Assembly (NCBI RefSeq): GCF_025567415.1
Contig: NZ_JAOQJV010000003.1
Location: 62,001 to 126,000, forward strand
Direction: 5' to 3'
Length of the DNA stretch: 64,000 nucleotides
Source of the DNA: Claveliimonas ammoniilytica
GTDB lineage: Bacteria > Bacillota > Clostridia > Lachnospirales > Lachnospiraceae
Shown: piece after piece, positions 55,327 to 62,157 of the stretch
Position numbering within the stretch: the first letter of the stretch is position 1
How the letters are laid out: each line of letters opens with the position of its first letter
Made by a program: the position numbers and the translations under genes
Notes under the pieces: model-generated
Seen by the model: the letters and a program-made list of their open reading frames with translations, nothing else
What the model was told of the DNA's origin: nothing
The model's database searches: none

Positions 55327-56916
55327 CTATTTTTCCTGCGCCATCCGTTCTAATGCTTTCTTATCTATTTTTCCTACGCTGGTCAGCGGCCATGTCTCTA
55401 CCCGTTCTATCTGATCCGGCATTTTATACGCCGCAATGCCTATTTCCCGCAGGAACCTGTGGATTTCCTGTAAATCAATCCCGGCTTCATCATCGGTCAC
55501 AAGGAATGCACATATCCGGTTTCCAAGGGTTTCATCCGGAACGCCGACAACGGCTGCCTCTTTGATTTTCGAATGCCTGCAAAGGTAAGCTTCAATCTCT
55601 GAAGGCATGATCTTTTCTCCGGCGCGGTTAATCTGCTCTTTGATCCTCCCGCCCAAACGTAACCTTCCGTCTTTCGTCCACATAGCTTTATCGCCCGTCC
55701 GGTAAAATCCGTCCGGCGTAAAGCTCTTTTTATTCGCTTCCTCCGCCATATAATAACCATCAATCGTATACGGGCCTCTGGATAATAATTCCCCAAAAAC
55801 TCCTTCCGGTACGGCCTTATCTTCTTCATCCACAATCTTCACTTCATCCGCAGGAGACACCGGAGTTCCCTGACATCTTGCGATCAGGGAACCTTCATCC
55901 TCCGGGCTAGTAAAGGACAGTAGCCCCTCCGCCGTACCAAATACCTGCATCAGTTTACACGGCCATTCTTCAATGATCTTATCCGCAAGGGAATCTTCCA
56001 GCATTGCGCCGCCCACCTGCAAAATCCGCAGGCTGGATATATCATAATTTTCATCCCATTCCAGCATTTCCATGCACACAGTAACCATAGCAGGAACCAA
56101 TGCCGTTATCGTGACACCTTCCTCTGTAATTGCGTCAAGGATATCATCCGGGCTGGTCGCAGACGCAAGCACAACTTTTCCTCCCACGTCCAGCGTGCCT
56201 AAAAGCCCCGGGCAGCATAATGGGAAATTATGAGCTACCGGAAGAGACGCCAGATAAACGTCACTGCTATCCAAGCGGCATCTCTTCGCGGACATGCGGG
56301 CATTATACATATAATCCGTATGGGTGCGCGGAATCAGTTTCGGAACCCCTGTCGTCCCGCCGGACAGCAAAAGCACCGCCGTTTCATACCCATCCACAGC
56401 CGGAAATGCTCCATTTTCTCCACACGTTTCCGCAATCATTCCACTGATATCCCCGGATTCGCTATCTACAAATATATGCCGGATACATGAATATTTCTCT
56501 TTCATCGCATTTGCCATCGGCACATATGAAAATCCCAGATATTTCTCCACCACAATATAAGCGGCCGGCTTTGCCAGTTCAATAATTCCTTCCAGTTCCG
56601 CCTCCCTGTGGGCCGGCAGCATCATGATTGGCACCGCCCCAATCTTGGAAAGCGCAAAAAACACGATCACAAAAGAAATCCTATTCGGAAGCTGCACAAG
56701 CACTTTGTCTCCCTTTAAAATCCCTTTACGCAGAAAAGCTGCCGCAAGACAATCTGCTTTTTGCTTTAATTCCATATAACTGATCTCGTCTTCGCTGTCC
56801 GTGACCGCAGTTCTTTCTCCATATTTTTCCGCCCACTTATCAAGCTGCTCTCCAAAGCCGCATCGTTCCCATCCTTCCAGATGCTCGTATTTGCTCATAT
56901 CCTTCTTATAACTCAT
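55327..56916 (-). CDS. Salicylate-type aryl-AMP ligase (YbtE/PchD/EqbD-like)
   Basis: About 529 residues. LLLSGGTTGVPKLIPRTH is the P-loop and YRTGDKAMW plus NRAGEKIMPSEIEAYL the AMP motifs. The aryl pocket reads AHNFPLCCPG: Asn-235 and Phe-236 with Cys at position 240, where dihydroxybenzoate ligases have Ser; AEGLL also fits a Leu at 337. These point to salicylate. It loads the ArCP of NRPS 1. Start at 56916 (MSYKKDMSKYEHLEG) overlaps the PPTase end behind AAAGGAG. Confidence 0.87.
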   Translation of the reverse strand: MSYKKDMSKYEHLEGWERCGFGEQLDKWAEKYGERTAVTDSEDEISYMELKQKADCLAAAFLRKGILKGDKVLVQLPNRISFVIVFFALSKIGAVPIMMLPAHREAELEGIIELAKPAAYIVVEKYLGFSYVPMANAMKEKYSCIRHIFVDSESGDISGMIAETCGENGAFPAVDGYETAVLLLSGGTTGVPKLIPRTHTDYMYNARMSAKRCRLDSSDVYLASLPVAHNFPLCCPGLLGTLDVGGKVVLASATSPDDILDAITEEGVTITALVPAMVTVCMEMLEWDENYDISSLRILQVGGAMLEDSLADKIIEEWPCKLMQVFGTAEGLLSFTSPEDEGSLIARCQGTPVSPADEVKIVDEEDKAVPEGVFGELLSRGPYTIDGYYMAEEANKKSFTPDGFYRTGDKAMWTKDGRLRLGGRIKEQINRAGEKIMPSEIEAYLCRHSKIKEAAVVGVPDETLGNRICAFLVTDDEAGIDLQEIHRFLREIGIAAYKMPDQIERVETWPLTSVGKIDKKALERMAQEK

Positions 56917-57604
56917 TTGATTTGTCTCCTTTCTTATGCGCCGCCACATACGCAGCATATCCCTCAATCTTTACCGGATACAAATGCCATCCCTGGCCTT
57001 TCCTGCCTTTTTCTGTAATTTCCCCGTTTCTGACAGAGAAGAAATCCATTCCTCTTCCCAATCCAATACCGATCGCTTTTACATACGCTTCTTTCGCCGC
57101 CCAATACTGGAAAAACAGTTCCGGTCCCTCATTTATTACATCTTCCGCTTCTTCTGCCGTATAGAAATTCCCGGCTATCTCCCTGTAATCCGGGCATCCT
57201 GCCATTTCCTGCACATCCACTCCGATATCCATTCCGACAGCGAATCCCTCCAGTATGAATTCCCCCGAATGCGAAATATTAAAATTGACTGTCTGCTTTC
57301 CTGCGATTTCTTTATGATAAGGCTTACCCAGTTCATTGACAGAAAAATCAATCGTTTCCATATCTAAGTATCTTTTTAAGAGGATCCGCACGACAACCTT
57401 CCCGGCTATATAACGCATCCTGTCTTCAGGAAAACGGAATCTTCCGGCTTGCTCCAATTCCTGCCCACTCAGGATATATTCATGGTTCTTCCAGAAATCT
57501 GTCATTTCAGGCCAGCGGATACACCATATATGTATCTCATTTTCACGGATATAAAGTTTGTCTGCTGACAGAAATTCCTTTTCTCCGTATCGTTTAATCT
57601 CCAT
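56906..57604 (-). CDS. Sfp-type 4'-phosphopantetheinyl transferase
   Basis: 232 residues with GMDIGVDVQ (Mg-binding Asp) and FQYWAAKEAYVKAIGIGLG. It transfers phosphopantetheine from CoA to the carrier domains of this locus. Close packing with the TE upstream and the ligase downstream shows one operon. Confidence 0.9.
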   Translation of the reverse strand: MEIKRYGEKEFLSADKLYIRENEIHIWCIRWPEMTDFWKNHEYILSGQELEQAGRFRFPEDRMRYIAGKVVVRILLKRYLDMETIDFSVNELGKPYHKEIAGKQTVNFNISHSGEFILEGFAVGMDIGVDVQEMAGCPDYREIAGNFYTAEEAEDVINEGPELFFQYWAAKEAYVKAIGIGLGRGMDFFSVRNGEITEKGRKGQGWHLYPVKIEGYAAYVAAHKKGDKSNEL

Positions 57605-57614
57605 TTTTCATTCT

Positions 57615-58340
57615 CTAAAGCAGTCTCATGACCTCACTTATTACTTCGTCTTCACAATCCCGCAGATAAAAATGTCCTCCCGGAAATATCCGGTAGTTAA
57701 AATCATTGTCCGTATACTTTCCCCATTCCAAGATCGCACTCTCATCCGCTTCTCCGTCCTTTTCTCCGCCAAATGCAGCGATAGGCGTATGCAGCACTAT
57801 TCCCGCCTTGTCATAATACGTTTCATCCATGGTAAAATCTGCCCGCAGCATAGGCAGAAAGAAATCCAGCAATTCCTGGTTCTCCAGTACCTCCTTGGGC
57901 GTCCCTTCAAATCTCCCCAGTTCCCTCTTAAACTCTTCATCCGGAAGATGATAGATTGGATTTGGCTCCGGAATACTAGGAACCCGGCTGCCGGAAATAA
58001 ACAGGCATTTTGCAGTATATCCCGCTGCCTCCAACCGTTTTTCCAGCTCATAGGCGATCTTCCCACCCATACTGTGTCCCCATAAGGCATACGGTCCGTA
58101 CACAACCTTTCTTACAGCCTCTTCCAGGTCATCTAACATAACCGACATATCTATATACGGTTTCTCCATGATCTGTTCTTCCCTTCCCGGAAGCTGAACT
58201 GGGCATACCGTTACTTTCCCCTGCATCTTTTTCGCCCACTGGTTATAAGCAGAAGCACCGCCTCCTGCAAACGGCAGGCAGAACAAGGTTATTTTCTCTT
58301 TGTTGATATTTTCTGTATTTTTTATCAATTTCAAATTCAC
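57615..58340 (-). CDS. Type II thioesterase (YbtT/EqbC-like)
   Basis: 241 residues: LFCLPFAGGGASAYNQW, nucleophile elbow WGHSMGGKIAYELEK (Ser), and GGHFYL near the end with the catalytic His. Canonical RifR/YbtT-type editing thioesterase, which keeps the NRPS clear of misloaded groups. GTG start behind AGAGGAA. First gene of the biosynthesis operon, with iron-box-like site 3 about 95 bases upstream. Confidence 0.87.
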   Translation of the reverse strand: MNLKLIKNTENINKEKITLFCLPFAGGGASAYNQWAKKMQGKVTVCPVQLPGREEQIMEKPYIDMSVMLDDLEEAVRKVVYGPYALWGHSMGGKIAYELEKRLEAAGYTAKCLFISGSRVPSIPEPNPIYHLPDEEFKRELGRFEGTPKEVLENQELLDFFLPMLRADFTMDETYYDKAGIVLHTPIAAFGGEKDGEADESAILEWGKYTDNDFNYRIFPGGHFYLRDCEDEVISEVMRLL

Positions 58341-58432
58341 TTTTATATTCCTCTTGTATCATGTTCTTTTTGTTCTGTTTATCATCCTTTTGCAATACGC
58401 TTTTCCCAGGTATTTCTTATTCCTATCATGGA

Positions 58433-58446
58433 TTAGTTCACTCTAA
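58433..58446. promoter_or_regulatory. DtxR-type box 3 (TTAG-N6-CTAA)
   Basis: TTAGTTCACTCTAA overlaps the agrB stop codon and lies about 95 bases before the first biosynthesis gene. Same half sites as the boxes at 39248 and 61327. It marks a possible internal promoter for the biosynthesis genes. Confidence 0.55.
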
Positions 58447-59022
58447 CTCTTTATCAAAAAAAATTTTGGTCCATCCTAATATTAAACCAGACGCCAAAAC
58501 AATATGCGCTACCATAATCCCGTTTACGATCAGGGAATATCCAATCACAGAAAAAACACCTGCTATCGCGCATTCAATAACTAAAATTACCCTCGCGCGC
58601 ATCCCATAAACTTTTTTCTCTTTCGCATCCAACTTCTTGCTGCTGGCATCTACCGGCGCCATGATAAATATAACGCCAACCGCGACAAACCATATGATCC
58701 GCATTTGCCATATTACAGCCGGAGCAGACGCCAGATACAGACTGCATAGAAGGACAAGGATACCGGAAACAGCCATGCAGCCCCCTGCCTTTTCCAAATG
58801 AATCCCTCCGGCATACTGCCTTAAAACAGTAAAGGGCAATAAAAAGACTATCATCTCCATCCAATTCCCCGTTATGATGCCAAGTATGACGATGATAAGG
58901 TATATTACCACCCTGCCCAGCAGTACGCCGTAAGCATATTCATACAGCCTGCGGTCTTTCTCTTCAAGAATCCCATTCCTGCTTTGTAGTTCAAAAAGCC
59001 GACCAGCCATTTTTTTCCACAC
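58438..59022 (-). CDS. agrB: AgrB-like processing peptidase/transporter
   Basis: 194 residues, five to six membrane helices. The catalytic His and Cys are in RQYAGGIHLEKAGGCM, as in AgrB. It cleaves AgrD and closes the thiolactone ring. GTG start overlaps the agrD stop by one base, so the two are translated together. Confidence 0.87.
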   Translation of the reverse strand: MWKKMAGRLFELQSRNGILEEKDRRLYEYAYGVLLGRVVIYLIIVILGIITGNWMEMIVFLLPFTVLRQYAGGIHLEKAGGCMAVSGILVLLCSLYLASAPAVIWQMRIIWFVAVGVIFIMAPVDASSKKLDAKEKKVYGMRARVILVIECAIAGVFSVIGYSLIVNGIMVAHIVLASGLILGWTKIFFDKELE

Positions 59023-59180
59023 TAGAATTTCCTCATTTTCTTAACTTCTTCCGGCTCATCTTCCTGATAGTACAGCCAGTTGCACGCCAGATTTGCCGTA
59101 TACGCCGTCAAGCAGAGTGCAAGACAGTTTACAGCTCCAAGCAGTTTGATTCCCAGGTTTTTTCTGATTATTTTTTTCAT
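59022..59180 (-). CDS. agrD: AgrD-like cyclic autoinducer peptide precursor
   Basis: 52 residues. Amphipathic leader MKKIIRKNLGIKLLGAVNCL, then LACNWLYYQEDEPEE and a charged tail MRKF. By comparison with clostridial AgrD (for example CLWFT before HQPEEP), the mature signal should be the five-residue thiolactone CNWLY, perhaps with one or more leader residues. Strong AAGGAGG site. Found directly between agrC and agrB. Confidence 0.87.
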   Translation of the reverse strand: MKKIIRKNLGIKLLGAVNCLALCLTAYTANLACNWLYYQEDEPEEVKKMRKF

Positions 59181-59215
59181 AGTTACAAAGCCTCCTTTTT
59201 TCCGAAAGTTTACAC

Positions 59216-59273
59216 AAAAATCGCCCTCTTTTCAATTACCGTGGCAAAAACGGTAACTTTTTGGGCGATTTTT
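59216..59273. terminator. Two-tier hairpin between agrC and agrD
   Basis: Outer arms AAAAATCGCCC/GGGCGATTTTT and inner TTACCGT/ACGGTAA. T-runs follow in both directions. It either stops or attenuates the agrAC transcript before agrDB, or holds an AgrA site, since ACCGTTTTT-like LytTR half sites lie in the inner arms. Confidence 0.65.
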
Positions 59274-59281
59274 GCACATCT

Positions 59282-60577
59282 TTATTTTATTGTAAAGATA
59301 AGCTTAACAGAGAACTCCCGTTCTCCGGCCTCCACTCTCATAATTCCCGCATACTTTTTAACCAGTTTTCCCACCGTATGCAGTCCGATCCCGTGACTGT
59401 CTGCATCTCTTTTGGTGCTTATGTACCGGTCCTTGTCCTTTAACAGTGGAACAACATACCCGTTGCAAAATTCCATAACAAGGAAATGTTCCTCATTTCC
59501 CATATACATCCTGCATTCCACATATCGGCCATCTTTTGTCTTTTCTGCCGCTTCCAGTGCGTTATCCAAAAGATTACCTACGATTGAGATCATATCCAGT
59601 TCTTCCAGAAAGTCCAGCCTGAGATCATTACCCAGAGTAATCTTATAGGAAATATTTTTAGATTCCGCAAGGAATTTCCTTTCGCACAGGATGCTGTTCA
59701 AGATCGGGTGTTCGCAATACACACCTTTTTGAAGGCTCTGAATCCGGACACCTAAATGTTCCATAATCTCCTTAACCTCTTGATTTTCTCCTTCTTCCAT
59801 CAAACCGGCTACTGTACAAATGAATTTATTTATATCGTGTAAGAATGCCCTGTTATCCTCATTGACCTTATTCATATACTGTAAATTAGCAATCTCCGCC
59901 CTGCTTTTCTGGTAAAGCCGGTCCATCTTCTTCACTTCTTCTGATTTCTCTACAAACCGGTCAAACACTGAGAAAATGAAGATATTCGTCAATAGCAGCA
60001 GCGAAGCTCCTACCGGAACCATAACCCTGTTCATTCCTTCAAAAGAAATATTTGAATAAAACACACATCCTAATATAATGATCGTAGCGGTTGGCAGCAT
60101 GAGCAGCACAGTAAAAGTTTTATTCTCAATCGTCAGATAATCCCTTTTTCTCGTTACCTGATTAATGCATTTAATAAACAGAAATGTCATGGTACTCATC
60201 AGTAGTAGCGCTAATGTTTTTTCTATTTCCGTCCCAAAACCCTCAGATGCACCAGTCACGCCATACGCATTCGTAAGCGTTGCAAAGAGAAATTCAGGAA
60301 TAATTGCCAGCACATAATAGCAGCATACTATAACCAGCTTCTTCCATATATTTCCCCGGAACACAACCATTGACACAATCATATACGTTACCGGAATCAT
60401 TACCATATTAAATATTGAGGATTCCAAGTGGTTGATTCCGAGCATTATCAGCGCTACGACAAAATATACGAGAAATTTTCCCCAAAAGTTTTCTCTTCTG
60501 TATGGAAGCATGTTCTTTTCCAGATCTTCCAACAGATACATCTGAAGAAGGCAGATCAAAAAATCTCTTACTATCAT
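59282..60577 (-). CDS. agrC: AgrC-like sensor histidine kinase
   Basis: 431 residues: about six N-terminal membrane helices, the phospho-acceptor region NRAFLHDINKFICTVAGLME, N-box NLLDNALEAAEK and G-box DSHGIGLHTVGKLVKKYAG of the HPK10/GHKL class. It would sense the CNWLY-type peptide. Start overlaps the agrA stop (ATGA). Confidence 0.87.
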   Translation of the reverse strand: MIVRDFLICLLQMYLLEDLEKNMLPYRRENFWGKFLVYFVVALIMLGINHLESSIFNMVMIPVTYMIVSMVVFRGNIWKKLVIVCCYYVLAIIPEFLFATLTNAYGVTGASEGFGTEIEKTLALLLMSTMTFLFIKCINQVTRKRDYLTIENKTFTVLLMLPTATIIILGCVFYSNISFEGMNRVMVPVGASLLLLTNIFIFSVFDRFVEKSEEVKKMDRLYQKSRAEIANLQYMNKVNEDNRAFLHDINKFICTVAGLMEEGENQEVKEIMEHLGVRIQSLQKGVYCEHPILNSILCERKFLAESKNISYKITLGNDLRLDFLEELDMISIVGNLLDNALEAAEKTKDGRYVECRMYMGNEEHFLVMEFCNGYVVPLLKDKDRYISTKRDADSHGIGLHTVGKLVKKYAGIMRVEAGEREFSVKLIFTIK

Positions 60578-61311
60578 ACCATGCCGTTCCTTTCCCCAAG
60601 AAACATGATCAGAGCGTCAGCAAACTGACCTTTTCTCGACCTTGAAACATTCAATTGGATTCCCATCTGTAGCAGCGCCACATTCTTTTCCAATCCTTCC
60701 ACTTTCGCCAGATTTACAATATAACTGTTATGTGCATACTCAAATCCCCTTCCGGCCAGACGTTCATATAAATCGCCTAAAGATTCCTTACAATGTATCT
60801 CATCTATCTCCCCCTGCCTAGCAACGTATATAGAGCAACCCCTTTTCGCCAGACAGATATATAAAATGTCTTCCGTATAGATACGAATTACTCTTCCCGC
60901 TGATGTAACCGTCACGGAAGAATCTCCACAGTGCAATTTTACTTTTGATAAAATCGCAGGGATTTCCCTTTTCAGACTTCTGTCATGCAAGTCTTTCATA
61001 ATATACCGGAACGGCTGCCCAATATTGATGCTGTCTGAAGTCGGCTCAAAGTATCCGGAGCAGAACACCAATATCGCTGCTTCATTATATTCCCTCAGCT
61101 TCAGTACTGTTTTATTTCCATCCAATCCAGGCATACGCATATCCATAAAAATCAGATCATGCAAAATATCCGCATCTTCCAATAATTCTTTTCCTGATTC
61201 ATATTCATAAAACCGTATCTCATTCGAAGACAGAATCCCTTCCGTTTCTATGACCGTCTTTATTTTCTCCCTGTATTCTTTATCATCGTCGCAAATTGCT
61301 ATTTTACACAT
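60574..61311 (-). CDS. agrA: AgrA-like LytTR response regulator
   Basis: About 245 residues: receiver with CDDD acidic pocket and phospho-acceptor in DMRMPGLDGNK, then a LytTR DNA-binding domain (YICLAKRGCSIYVARQGEID ... FEYAHNSYIVNLAKVEGLEK). Met-3 (61311) is the better start, six bases after GGAGG. First gene of the agr block; box 2 lies just upstream. Confidence 0.87.
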   Translation of the reverse strand: MCKIAICDDDKEYREKIKTVIETEGILSSNEIRFYEYESGKELLEDADILHDLIFMDMRMPGLDGNKTVLKLREYNEAAILVFCSGYFEPTSDSINIGQPFRYIMKDLHDRSLKREIPAILSKVKLHCGDSSVTVTSAGRVIRIYTEDILYICLAKRGCSIYVARQGEIDEIHCKESLGDLYERLAGRGFEYAHNSYIVNLAKVEGLEKNVALLQMGIQLNVSRSRKGQFADALIMFLGERNGMV

Positions 61312-61326
61312 ATTCATCCTCCAGTG

Positions 61327-61342
61327 TTAGTTTCTTCTAACC
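61327..61342. promoter_or_regulatory. DtxR-type box 2 (TTAG-N6-CTAACC)
   Basis: TTAGTTTCTTCTAACC sits between the agrA ribosome site and the XRE gene. It shares TTAG-N6-CTAACC with box 1. Position suggests iron control of agr itself. Confidence 0.6.
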
Positions 61343-61399
61343 CTTTCCCATAAAAAAACCATCTTGCAGAATCTGAATCCTAAGATTATTTACCTGTTC

Positions 61400-61651
61400 C
61401 TATAACTCCGGTTCCAAATCTGCAAAGATGGGATCTTCAAAAAATTCCTGTATTGTAATATCCAATCCATCGCATATCTTTTTAATTGTAACTACGCCAG
61501 CATTCCTGCTTTGTCCATACAAAATATTTTTCAGTGTTGAAGGCGGGACGCCTGAGCGCACCGCCGCTTCATTCACTGTGATATCTTTCTGCTTAATCAG
61601 ATCGTTTAACCGATATATGACCGCTGTTTTTATATCCACGGTATCGACCAC
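61400..61651 (-). CDS. XRE-family regulator at the head of the agr block
   Basis: 83 residues, one helix-turn-helix (VNEAAVRSGVPPSTLKNILY) with an acidic tail (FFEDPIFADLEPEL). A frequent small regulator of Lachnospiraceae. It may belong to the siderophore island as a local regulator, since it is same-strand and 83 bases upstream of agrA, or be unrelated. Confidence 0.7.
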   Translation of the reverse strand: MVDTVDIKTAVIYRLNDLIKQKDITVNEAAVRSGVPPSTLKNILYGQSRNAGVVTIKKICDGLDITIQEFFEDPIFADLEPEL

Positions 61652-61792
61652 CTTTTTTTCTTCTATTTTATATAAATCGGCTTTAAAAGGTCGCCCATAT
61701 ATAGTCTTTTTGATCTATGCACGATATTTTTTTAACAGTTTTTCTTATTCTAGCAGAAATCCGCTAAATTTCTATATTTTATTAGATACATG

Positions 61793-61832
61793 AAACCCTG
61801 TGAGAACATTTCTGATCCTACGCAGGGTTTTC
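61793..61832. terminator. Hairpin downstream of the PIN fragment
   Basis: AAACCCTG (61793-61800) and CAGGGTTT (61823-61830) flank a 22-base loop, then TT on the plus strand. A weak terminator; it may mark the edge of the siderophore island. Confidence 0.4.
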
Positions 61833-61923
61833 CACTTTGTTATAAAATTTTTATATTTTGCAGTATGCTGGATCGGGGTTATCATTCAACTTTCCTTCTG
61901 CTGCCGATTGTAAAAACATATTT

Positions 61924-62157
61924 TTACGAATAAATATTCAGCAGTTCTTCCGGAGAAAGCAGTGTAATCCAAAAGGAAAGAAAATCCTTTTTATTCCTTG
62001 TCACAATCGCATCACACTGATTCTCCTTCGTACAAGTTGCAAGTAGGCAGTCTTCAAAATCAGATACTCTCTGCAAATAAGCAGGCAGCACATCTTCGTT
62101 CGTCACTGTCAGCACTTTTGCTATGTCCAAAACGGAGCCAAGTGCCTTTCTATAAAT
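61924..62157 (-). pseudogene. PIN-domain toxin, C-terminal fragment
   Basis: The frame reads ALGSVLDIAKVLTVTNEDVL, SDFEDCLLATCTKENQ, AIVTRNKKDF and SPEELLNIYS, the second half of a VapC-type PIN domain including the DFED and TRNKKDF motifs. The N-terminal half with the first catalytic Asp is missing. It begins in the same frame right after the stop of the element gene at 62158, so a recombination joined the two. Confidence 0.75.
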
